This document shows positions 55,836 to 64,000 of a DNA stretch of 64,000 nt, in pieces. The notes under the pieces were generated by a model. The model saw nothing but the letters and a program-made list of their open reading frames with translations. It was not told the DNA's origin and did not search any database. The DNA is from Macrocystis pyrifera. Its lineage: Eukaryota; Sar; Phaeophyceae; Laminariales; Laminariaceae. The translations under genes were made by a program, and so were the position numbers. Position 1 is the stretch's first letter; the number at the start of each line of letters is the position of its first letter. Location of the stretch: the NCBI GenBank assembly GCA_031763025.1, contig JASSKH010000019.1, positions 8,844,250-8,908,249 of the forward strand, written 5' to 3'.

Positions 55836-56818
55836 GTTTGCATCTAACACCGACACCAGCCACGTCGCCCGCGACATCACCGACATCATCCCCATCAGCC
55901 AGATCGCCTACGCTAGCACCGTATCCACCCCCAACGAAGTCGCCCACGCCAGCACCATCCAAGCCGCCGACACTACCCCCAATTCCAACAGCATCCTCAT
56001 CCAAGTCGCCGATGCCAACTTCGATTTTGATAGCATCCCCAACCAATTCTCCCAATCCGGCACCGACAGCACTCCCATCCAACTCGGCCACGCCAACCCC
56101 GGTGCCGACAGCAACCACAACCACATCTCCCCCTACACTCTCTACCCCGGCGCCGACAACACTCCCATCCAACTCGGCCACGCCAGCCCCGATGCCGACA
56201 GCAACCACAACCACATCTCCCCCTACACTCTCTACCCCGGCGCCGACAGCATCCCCATCCAACTCGGCCACGCCAGCCCCGATGCCGACAGCAACCACAA
56301 CCACATCTCCCCCTACACTCTCTACCCCGGCGCCGACAGCACTCCCATCCAACTCGCCCACGCCAACCCCGATGCCGACAGCAACCACAACCACATCTCC
56401 CCCTACACTCTCTACCCCGTCACCGACGCTAGCTCCAGCTGAGACTTCCATGCCAACGCCGGCCTGGTCACCCCCGCCACCACCCCAGTCTCTGTGGTCC
56501 ATCGTGGCCGCCTCGGTAGTTGGAGTGCTGTTGTTTGGTGTGCTTGTGCTATTGTGTGTTAGGGTGAAGATGCACTGCGCGGCTCGGAACGTAAGCGTTC
56601 GACAGTGTCTGCAAATTCTGTTAAGTAAAGGCTCGTTCTGGGGTGCCATGGTTGTGTTGTCAGGGATTTTCGTTGCCCTCAATATTCTGGACGTTTCGTC
56701 GATGTGGGGGATCGTGAGGGTTTGGGCCGCCTTGGTTTTATGGTTTGTAGTCGTGGCGTGGTTTGTGGTGTTCAAAACTGGGACACCGGCGACGATGTTG
56801 TTGCACAATCTCCCTTGA
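55836..56818 (+). CDS. Terminal exon: Pro/Thr/Ser-rich stalk, three membrane segments, stop
   Basis: The acceptor CCCATTTACTAG is preceded by TACTAAG, a good branch-point match, and opens the frame in phase 1, consistent with the upstream modules. The first 200 residues are Pro/Thr/Ser/Ala-rich (TPTPATSPATSPTSSP), including four 30-residue repeats (PTATTTTSPPTLSTPAP core) encoded by near-identical 90-bp DNA. Three hydrophobic segments follow, about 56498-56565, 56630-56695 and 56704-56775, with short polar loops (CVRVKMHCAARN after the first). The frame ends at a TGA at 56816. A mucin-like stalk beneath Cys-rich modules suggests a cell-surface or wall-linked protein. The opposite strand is also open, but only because of the repeats. 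Confidence 0.65.
56071..56420 (+). repeat. 90-bp tandem repeats coding the stalk, about four copies
   Basis: Copies start at 56071, 56161, 56251 and 56341 with exact 90-bp spacing. The last is incomplete. Differences are few (for example GGTGCC/GATGCC and CTCGGCC/CTCGCCC), so expansion is recent. The unit keeps the reading frame. Confidence 0.95.
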
Positions 56819-57622
56819 TGTCCTACTTTATGGTGCCTTCCAGCTTGACCACGACGATTGTGAAGCCTGATTGAGTACTTGCGAACATTTTCTCCTTTAT
56901 CGACACTTTCCCTCCGTTGTTAAATTCGTTTTGCGAGGCACGTAAGCAGGGAGGGGTAGACTGTCCGCCACGATTTTGCCGCCTGATTGTGTACTGTCTC
57001 TTGTTGACACGTTTAAGATGTACCCATCAGACACGGAAACAACATGACGACCAGCTCGTTTGCCGCAGAAGCACATACAACGAAAATAGGAGTCACGCAG
57101 TCGATAAAGCCCGCGTTTGGTCCGAACACAACGACAAACCGTGTGCCCTCTGGACCACGGGTCCACACGCCCGTCTCCGCGGTGTTTAGTGGTTACGCCA
57201 CAGCGACGACTGAAAATCAGGCGCCACCCGATAAAAGGAGACAGTCGACCCCAAGGTCCGTTACCGTAGACCGATGCCGGCACGTCCTACATGTGTCTTT
57301 GGACGAGCTTTTCCTGCTTCCAAACGTATTGTCCACCTGCTACCACCCAATTTCGAACCTCTGAACAAACGGCTCGCCTTGAGGCCGCGAGTCGGGGCGT
57401 GTAATTTCAGTTTTTTTTTTCGTATTTCCCCGATTCTAGGTTGTTAATAGTCAGGGTTTTGACAAGGAGAGACCTATGTTCACGATCGCACCTAAGGCAG
57501 ATAGCATCGTTGTGTCGAATGTAGATTTCAATTGATGCCAGGACCGAGCTCAAGTGGCATTGGATACGAGTCCACCAGCTGAAAATCAAATGTTCCAGAT
57601 GTGATACACACGGGACAAATAC
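56819..57622. other. No gene recognised
   Basis: Region between the modular gene and the next candidate. Frames at 56897-57283 (minus) and 57044-57364 (plus) have no motif. No AATAAA is obvious just after the stop at 56816. Confidence 0.4.
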
Positions 57623-57750
57623 ATGTTGCGGCATGGTACCGGTCGATCGCTCCTCCTAGTGATTTGTTTTCTGAGTCCTGCTTTGGCAGGGGGTCACTTT
57701 AAGTACTCTTCGTTGCAGCCGCTCACAGCTACTCGGCCGAGTGACAACCG
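57623..57750 (+). CDS. Possible first exon with signal peptide
   Basis: The frame from the ATG at 57623 begins MLRHGTGRSLLLVICFLSPA followed by LAGGHFKYSSLQP. A basic N-region, an 11-residue hydrophobic core and a small-residue ALA|G cleavage site make a good eukaryotic signal peptide. The end shown is arbitrary, because I cannot choose the donor. It could start a second secreted-protein gene downstream of the modular one. I did not find its following exons. Confidence 0.3.
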
Positions 57751-58100
57751 GATTTCTTTGCAGTCTCAAGCTGCTTGGCTTTTCTGTTTCTCGGTATGCA
57801 CCGCGGTCTTGTTTTTGGTTACGGCGTGCCAGCAAACGATTTTTTTTTTTTTTTGCGTGGCCTACCGCCTTACTCTCTCGAGCGGCCTTAAGGTGAACGT
57901 ATCAATGGCTAAAGGCCCCTTACTGTAGCAAGGTTCAGGTCTTATCAAACTGTCGTCGCCTCGCAGACAATACCTCGGCTGGTGTGTACTGTTGGTTTGC
58001 CTCAGGCTCACCACAACCGCACCCCGACCGCCACCAGCGATTCTGCCACTTCTTTGCGCAGACGACAGACGTTGTGAGCGTAGTATTATGTCGAGAGACC

Positions 58101-58259
58101 ATGGCCCAAAACACTGACAGGGCGGGGATTATCGGAGATTTTCTGGTAGATCTCAACATCAAGGCCTTGCGCAGGCACTATGGCGCTGAGCGGGCGGATA
58201 TTCCGACCTTGGACGGTTCAGGCGTAGAGGGGGAACGCCCCAACGAAGAAACTGCATAG
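58101..58259 (+). CDS. Small frame of unknown function
   Basis: An ATG in good context (GACCATGG) opens 52 codons containing GIIGDFLVDLNIKALRRHYG and an acidic tail ending in TAG. The composition is protein-like, but the frame is short and has no recognised motif. Repeat family A begins about 135 bp after it. Confidence 0.25.
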   Translation: MAQNTDRAGIIGDFLVDLNIKALRRHYGAERADIPTLDGSGVEGERPNEETA

Positions 58260-58392
58260 AAAGGCGGACAGAGGCAGAAGAGACCCGCCGACCAAAAACG
58301 GATCGGATAAGGCCGAGGATCATCATAGATATATTTAAAGCTCTGTGTCCAGTCTTTGCACAGTATCCTCTGTACTCTGTGCGCTCTTGGAG

Positions 58393-58822
58393 TACCCTCT
58401 TAGGCTTCAGGTCGTCTGGTGATGACTGTCCTCGAGTCGTATGACTAGGGCTGGTCTTACACGCCTGGCCGATGACGATCTTTAGAGGCTAGCGGGAGAA
58501 GCTAAGGTTAGTCAGCCCTGGCGGCATCGATGACGAAGATGTGTAAGACGATGTGTGTCAGTTGTTAATTGTCGATCTCGGGACTTGTTGATGTTTTATC
58601 ATGGTGAACTGGCCAGAATTTATTTGAAGGGGGGGTGAAGACGAGTGGCATCGCAGGGGGATTGCGCGGTTGTTCTCGTGCCACGGGATTGTCAACATAT
58701 CTCGGCCCAACTTGCATTATACGATCAGCTGTCAATTTTTGAAAAATAATCATTAAATACTGGTACGCCAGCTGTGAGTTCGACTGATTAAATAGTTGAT
58801 ACTCAACTTTGCAAGCTGCGTA
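58393..58822 (+). repeat. Dispersed repeat family A, right copy
   Basis: Same-orientation partner of 811-1230, ending in the CTGTGAGTTCGACTG sub-repeat at about 58770. Confidence 0.8.
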
Positions 58823-58866
58823 ATACTTCTCGTCTATGTCCATTTCTTCAACTTCACAGGTTGTAT

Positions 58867-59000
58867 GGTAAGCCGTTCGCGCGTATTCTGTATGTAATTC
58901 CTTGTGAAGGATATAGGCAAGGGGCTCCCGTGGATGCTACGCGGGTCAACAGGACAATTTACGTAATCATTCTGCGCACGGATACTATATACCCTGAAAA
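58867..59000 (+). repeat. Dispersed repeat family B, copy 1
   Basis: Words CGCGCGTATTCTRTATGT, CAAAGATATAGGC or a variant, GGCTCCCCTGGATGCT-like, GGGTCAACAGGACAATTT and ATTCTGCGCACKGATACTAT recur at 59279, 63239 and 63367. Confidence 0.75.
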
Positions 59001-59052
59001 AGGGAGAGCAATATGACGTTGGCAAATTTTTTTTTAATAAATGTTGAAATAG

Positions 59053-59250
59053 GTCAGCTGTGAGTTCGACTGATTAAATAGTTGATACTCAACTGCAAGC
59101 TGCGTAATACGCCTCGTATATATTCCATTTTTACCGAATTTTACAAGACTTAGTATTTCATAAATTTTGAAATACGACAGCTGTGAGTTCGACTGATTAA
59201 ATAGTTGATACTCAACTTTGCAAGCTGCGTAATACGCCTCGTCTATATTC
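59053..59250 (+). repeat. Two tandem copies of the CTGTGAGTTCGACTG repeat
   Basis: CAGCTGTGAGTTCGACTGAT at 59053 and 59169, each followed by TAAATAGTTGATACTCAACT and a TGCGTAATACGCCTCG block. Confidence 0.8.
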
Positions 59251-59278
59251 CATTCTTACCTAATTTTACAAGTATTGT

Positions 59279-59410
59279 GATAAACCGAGCGCGCGTATTC
59301 TATATGTGATTCCTTGTCAAAGATATAGGCCAGCGGCTCCCCTGGATGCTGCCCGGGTCAACAGGACAATTTTAAATAATCATTCTGCGCACTGATACTA
59401 TATAACCCGA
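59279..59410 (+). repeat. Dispersed repeat family B, copy 2
   Basis: Near-identical to 63239-63366 (AGCGGCTCCCCTGGATGCTG, CCCGGGTCAACAGGAC). Confidence 0.8.
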
Positions 59411-60100
59411 ACAAGGGATATTGATATGATGTTGCAACATGTTGAAACCTTTGCATTTCACAAATATTTGATTGATTGAATGTTGTTGATTTGGTTCTAA
59501 GTGTGAATAATTCTTCCGGGAGCTGCTGCTGTTCTTGCTACTGCTGTTTTTGTTACTTCTGTTGTTTTAGTAGTATGGTTCTAAGTGTGAATAATGCTGA
59601 TGTTCTTGCTGCTGCTGTTTTTGCTGCTTCTGTTGTTTTCATGTCTAGATATTATTTTATATGGCTTTTTGTGTAGATTCGAAAGTAGTGTATACGAGAT
59701 ATGTATGTATGTGTCAAGATATGTCGAAGATCTACGCCAGGTCGTACTGGCGGGATCTTATTTGAATAATTTTAGCAAGAAGTTATATATTATAGATACA
59801 ACTATAATTACGATTTTTGAGGTCGTTGTCACTTGCTAGCTCTTGGCAGACAGACCGACTGATAGACAGCTCTTCGCAAACAGCCCTTCTTCTTTGAAAC
59901 AGCCGAACAGCCAAACAACCTTTCTTCTTTCTTCTTCCGCAAACTGCCAACCAATAGACAGCTCTTCGCACGGCGCCTAAAAGAGGCGTCTCGCCTTCGA
60001 CGAACTGCATAGATAGGTGCAGCTGTCGGCGGCCAAGCTGCTGCTGTCGGTGGCGAACCTGCTGGTGCTGCAACCCCCGCCTCTCCCTTCTCCACGCCCC
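59411..60100. other. Simple-repeat and unique sequence, no gene
   Basis: TTGCTGCTGCTGTTTTTGCT-type words are duplicated at 59527 and 59608. CAGACAGACCGACTGATAGACAG-like words occur in diverged copies at 59850-59960. Frames in this stretch are unsupported. Confidence 0.4.
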
Positions 60101-60164
60101 CTAAGCTCACCTCCCCCTCGTCGAGAGGCGCGTGGTCCTCGCCCTCTGGCAAGAGAGCGGCAAC

Positions 60165-60379
60165 GACAAAGACCGACCTGGGCTGCCGGCTGTTGTTTGC
60201 GACCAGTGCACGGACCAGCACTTGATCAAGAACTCCAGCAAAAACGTGGCCTTCGCCACCTGCAAGGATCTCACGTGCGTGGTGGCGGGATCATCCTGAC
60301 AGGGCAACCGACTGCGAGTTCTGTGCTCGCCCGATCAAGGAAGGGACTGTCTCGTACTCCCTCGAGACTGCTGACAGTG
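60165..60379 (+). CDS. Zinc-finger-like exon Z1, with a frame change inside
   Basis: One frame carries VVCDQCTDQHLIKNSS and AFATCKDLTC (C-x2-C...C-x4-C). From about 60301 a second frame carries DCEFCARPIKEGTVSYS and ends at the ideal donor CAGTG|GTGAGT in phase 1. The two frames differ by one shift, so either a sequencing error, a small intron or a real frameshift lies between. The second frame joins exon Z2 in phase, giving a C-x2-C...H-x-C finger. The style is that of PARP-type or related treble-clef zinc fingers. The 5' end of the gene is not identified. Confidence 0.4.
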
Positions 60380-60544
60380 GTGAGTGTCTTATGTCTATTG
60401 TGCATGCTGTATGTTGCCAGTACGTTTTTTTGGGGTTTTCAATTGCTTTTTCGCATACAAACTTACGTCCGTTTATTTTTTTTTTAACTCATCCATGCTC
60501 GTTCTTTTCCCTTCGTGCGTTGCGTCGGCTCCTCTTACACACAG

Positions 60545-60636
60545 TGCACGCGAACGCGCACGTGCACAACTGCTTGCAGGCCGTGAACGAAGGAACGGAG
60601 GATTCAGCTGTCGCCGTCACCGCTGCACCGAACGAC
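60545..60636 (+). CDS. Zinc-finger-like exon Z2 (phase 1 to 0, 92 nt)
   Basis: Acceptor GTCGGCTCCTCTTACACACAG (split here) and donor AACGAC|GTGAGT are strong. The frame supplies HANAHVHNCLQAVNEG, the His/Cys half of the finger begun in Z1, then an acidic Ala-rich linker. The incoming phase 1 matches Z1, and the outgoing phase 0 matches Z3. Confidence 0.45.
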
Positions 60637-60639
60637 GTG

Positions 60640-62150
60640 AGTGCTGCTGCTACTGTGGTGCATTTTCGGTGCATGCACACGATTTCTGTGTGTACATGTT
60701 TGGGTGACCCCACATGCTCATTTTGCTCGTTTTCTGCTGCCGCTGCTGCTGCTGCTGTCAGCGCCACGCCATGAGTGCTGCTGCTGCTGTGCACCTGCTT
60801 CTCCTGTACACTCGCTGCTGCTGTAGTGCTGCTGCGTTGTTGCCGTGCTGTGCACCTGCTGCTCCTGTGCACTTGCTGCTGCTGTATGTAGTGCTGCTGC
60901 GTTGTTGCCGTGCATCATGCTGGAAGCGTACATATTTTCGGATCGTCAATTCCGTAGGTTTTGCGATGGCGGCATACCAGGGTACATGCTTTTTTTCTTC
61001 CTTATTTTCATATCGTTGCTATGCTGCTGCTGCTGCTGCCAACGCTGCTGCCAACGCTGCTGCCAACGCTGCTGCCAACACTGCGGCGATTCGTTGCAGC
61101 TTCTGCTGCTGCTAATGCTGTAGCTGCTTCTGCTGCTGCTGCTGCTAATGCGCTGCCGCAATATCCACTGAATGTTCTTATGTACTCGGATTACTGTTTT
61201 TTCTTGGTCGTTTTTGTACCCAAATGGTTCCTTTTGATACGTGAACAGATATTTTTGTCGTTTTGCTCCTGCATTTTGCGTACGTACTGCAATTTCTCGT
61301 TTTTGGCTTCGTTATTTTCATATATATCGTTGCTATGCTGCTGCTGTGGTGCTGCTGCGTTGTTGCCGTACATCATGCTGCACTTGTGTGTGTACATATT
61401 TCGGTATCGTCAATGGAATTCCGTAGGTTTTGCGATTGCGGCATACCAGGGTACATACTTTTTTTCTTCCTTATTTTCATATCGTTGCTATGCCGCTGCT
61501 GCCAACGCGGATTATTGTTTTTATTGGCCATTTTTGTACCCAAATGTTTTTTTTTATACGTAAAAAAATGTTTTGGTCGTTTTGCTCCTGCATTTTGCGT
61601 ACGTACTACTTTTTCTCGTATTTCGTATCGTTGCTATGCTGCTGCTGCGTTGCTGCCGTACAGCATGCGGAGGTGGGTCTATAGTGAGGTACCAAAAATA
61701 CTTTTCGGACGGCCTCGGGGTACATACTTTTTTTCTCCCTTCTTTTCATATCGTTGCTTTGCTGCTGCTGCCAACGCTCTGGCGATCCGTTGCTGCTTCT
61801 GCTGCTGTTGCTGCTCTGCTTTTAGTGCTGCCACAATATTCACTGAATGTTTGTATGTATTCGGATAATTGTGTTTCCTGGTCGTTTTGTGGCGCTGCTG
61901 CGTTGTTGCCGTACATCATGCTGGACATGATTTGTGTGTCTATTACACTTAAACTTGTGCGTGTGTACATATTTCTGTATCGTCAATGATTTTTTTTGTG
62001 GTGCTGCTGCGTTGTTGCCGTACATCATGCTGGACGTGATTTGTGTGTGTACTGTACTACACTTGTGTGTGTACATATTTCTGTATCGTCAAGGAAATTA
62101 CGTACTTGCTGCTTCTGCTGCTGCTGCTGCTGCTGCCGTCGTATAGCAAG
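60640..62150. repeat. Complex TGC-rich repeat array in the predicted intron
   Basis: Runs of TGC alternate with a longer unit: GCTGCTGCGTTGTTGCCGTR, CATCATGCTG, GTACATATTTYSGTATCGTC and, in two copies (60900-61070 and 61345-61510), GGTTTTGCGATKGCGGCATA and CCTTATTTTCATATCGTTGC. Further copies of the first part lie at 61890 and 61998. Confidence 0.8.
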
Positions 62151-62285
62151 CGATTACGTACTGCTGTTGTGCCGCTGTAGAGTAGTACAAATAATGAACT
62201 CTGCCCCCCACCCCCCTTCCCCCTCCCCCGCCATTCCCTGCACGCCACTCCCGCCCCGCGCACCCTATATGTTTACTTCGACCAG

Positions 62286-62864
62286 GTCCGTGGCAAGTGC
62301 TACAACTGCCGCCTGACGGACTCCACCATCAAAGACGGAGACATCATCATCAAGCGCAAAAAGACTCCCTTCCATTTCGCCTGCTCCAGGGCTTCGCGGA
62401 ATTCCGAAACAGTACGCCAAGCAGATTGTCGCTATCCAGGACGAACGAAAGGAAACAAATTGTTTCCTACATTTCCCAAAATCACGATTATTTCTTCCTA
62501 CACATATCCGACGGGTTCAACAGCGAACAGATCCACATTCTGGGCCTCCCGCCTCGTTACTACAGCAGATTGGAAGACTATTTACATATCATGTCTCATC
62601 CAAACTCCTATGCTGGCTACATCGAAATCGCGGCCGCCCAGCAACTATCAACATTTCCATAACCGTTGTCGTTGCCGGCACTGCTGCTTTCTCTCCTGTC
62701 CCAAACCTTCCTTTAAACAACAGCCTGTATGTTGTATATCATCCACATGCCAAGCACTACTCCACTCTCTCCCCACACTGATGAAAGATGTTGTTCTTAT
62801 CATTAGACGAATGTCATTCTTATTCTTGCGTCACCCAATCTTACGTTTCACATTACATTCATAA
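62286..62864 (+). CDS. Zinc-finger-like exon Z3, probably terminal
   Basis: After a pyrimidine-rich acceptor (TATATGTTTACTTCGACCAG), a phase-0 frame encodes GKCYNCRLTDSTIKDGD and KKTPFHFAC, i.e. C-x2-C-x22-H-x2-C, a PARP-finger-like CCHC pattern. The frame stays open to a TAA at 62862, directly followed by AATAAA. The Ser/Thr/Cys-rich tail beyond residue 45 is not convincing as protein. A possible donor ACA|GTACGC at 62411 would end the exon earlier. The finger itself is the supported part. Confidence 0.45.
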   Translation, partial: VRGKCYNCRLTDSTIKDGDIIIKRKKTPFHFACSRASRNSETVRQADCRYPGRTKGNKLFPTFPKITIISSYTYPTGSTANRSTFWASRLVTTADWKTIYISCLIQTPMLATSKSRPPSNYQHFHNRCRCRHCCFLSCPKPSFKQQPVCCISSTCQALLHSLPTLMKDVVLIIRRMSFLFLRHPILRFTLHS

Positions 62865-63238
62865 ATAAACGCGATTATTACATCCTTCACCGTTTCTTAC
62901 ACAAATACATTTAGTTTGGTTGGCTTTGGGCTATGTCGCCAATTAATTGCAGTTATATGTACACGAAACGACGGAATACCCACTCCGAAGGAAAGCCTTG
63001 TAGTTCAGAGGTTTACCTGCTTTTTCAGCAAGAAATTGTTTTGGTTCAGACATATGTGTGTATCTACAAGTATTTTACTTTCGGCACTGAGCGAAATGGG
63101 CATGTATGTACAAGGATGTTCATATTGAATTATCGTGTTATTACTGAGACAAGGGTCGTGTTATTGTTGTTTACGAGGTACCTGGTACGTCGACATGGAT
63201 ATATATGCAAATTTTATAAATTTTGAAATACGTCAGTA
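62865..63238. other. No gene recognised
   Basis: AT-rich unique-looking sequence after the possible polyadenylation signal of the zinc-finger-like gene. Confidence 0.4.
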
Positions 63239-63445
63239 TGATAAACCGAACGCGCGTATTCTATATGTGATCCTTGTCAAAGATATAGATAGGCCAGCGG
63301 CTCCCCTGGATGCTGCCCGGGTCAACAGGACAATTTTAAATAATCATTCTGCGCACTGATACTACATAAACCGAACGCGCGTATTCTATATGTAGTTCAT
63401 TGTCAAAGATATAGGCCAGCGGCTCCCCTGGATGCTGCCCGGGAC
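63239..63445 (+). repeat. Dispersed repeat family B, copies 3 and 4 in tandem
   Basis: 63239-63366 is a full copy and 63367-63445 a partial one, both with CGCGCGTATTCTATATGT and GGCTCCCCTGGATGCTGCCC. Confidence 0.8.
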
Positions 63446-64000
63446 GTAGCGGTGCAACTAGTTGATCATCGAACCGTAACTTCGTCACTATTGGTTCGTC
63501 GAACCGTAACTCACAGGTCTCGTCGTGTAACAAGATACACTCACTGCTGTATACCAGGTATACGTGCTCGTATGACGTACGAGTATACGATATGGCGTGT
63601 GATATCGCTGCTGCAGAGCGTCGCTTCCATTGGATACTACACTGTATCTCGTACAAAGTGTATCTTTTCCTTGACACGAGCAACCCCACTCATTGTAAGA
63701 TACTGCTCGCTACTACCAGGCAGGTACTGCTGTAGAGTATTGATACAATCTACGATACTACCGCATAGGAGTAATCTAACACACTCCATCATTTCCCGCA
63801 GAAATATTATGTGCCGACGTGACACTACTACAGTGCGTCGGATGTTGTTCTGGTCCAGCGATCACGGAAGAAACGTCACTAGAGTACCAAACATTGCTAA
63901 CGATCATCAGCACTCGTTGGAAGCAACAGTAGAAACTTTATAAAAGGCTGGTCATGACTAACGATCACCAGCGCTTGTTGGTGATGACGCCAAGTAAAAT
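63446..64000. other. Short local duplications, no gene
   Basis: TCGAACCGTAACT occurs twice (63468, 63499). CTAACGATCATCAGCACTCGTTGG at 63897 recurs as CTAACGATCACCAGCGCTTG at 63957. No exon is supported. Confidence 0.45.

Noticed and set aside
55759-56808. 349-residue Gly/Val/Asp-rich frame on the minus strand opposite the terminal exon
   Set aside because: It is open because the 90-bp repeats on the other strand keep all frames free of stops. The plus frame has the branch point, acceptor, matching phase and membrane segments.

Overview
This window looks like repeat-rich nuclear DNA of a eukaryote with long spliceosomal introns. It contains no bacterial-style operons. Two interstitial arrays of TTAGGG/CCCTAA match the telomere type used by stramenopiles, animals and many fungi. 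The long introns and the mix of LTR elements, a tRNA-derived SINE and MITEs would fit a large-genome alga such as a brown alga, but I cannot prove the lineage from sequence alone.

Layout. 1-16 kb is gene-poor: tandem repeats, a Harbinger-type MITE (1287-2027), an RLE-type LINE remnant (about 2.6-3.4 kb), GACGG minisatellites, five copies of a tRNA-derived SINE, a 2.3-kb foldback element (7216-9511) with a SINE inside one arm, a TA-flanked MITE and a telomere-like array inside a palindrome. 16.4-25.3 kb is a Ty3-type LTR retrotransposon on the minus strand. It carries a C5 DNA methyltransferase-like domain downstream of RNase H and no integrase that I can recognise. 27.0-33.8 kb is a reduced Ty1/copia-type element on the minus strand with 1.16-kb TA...TA LTRs and a 5-bp target duplication. 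34-41 kb holds local duplications, another telomere-like array and a second copy of the TA MITE. 41-43.2 kb is a gene-free stretch packed with degenerate palindromes built on TAAC/GTTA.

From about 44 to 56.8 kb I find what I believe is one host gene on the plus strand. Short exons, all bounded by phase-1 introns of about 0.5-2.3 kb, each encode a small cysteine-rich module. They lead into a terminal exon with a Pro/Thr/Ser-rich stalk of near-identical 90-bp repeats and three predicted membrane segments. The predicted product is a modular cell-surface protein whose ectodomain could be varied by exon shuffling or exon skipping. A signal-peptide-like first exon at 57.6 kb may begin another secreted-protein gene. 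At 60.2-62.9 kb three exons with matching splice phases encode CCHC, PARP-finger-like zinc modules. Their large intron is filled with TGC-rich repeats. The right end (58.4-63.4 kb) shares two short dispersed repeat families with the left end.

Boundaries, repeat lengths and identities were read by eye. All exon calls are untested predictions without transcript support.
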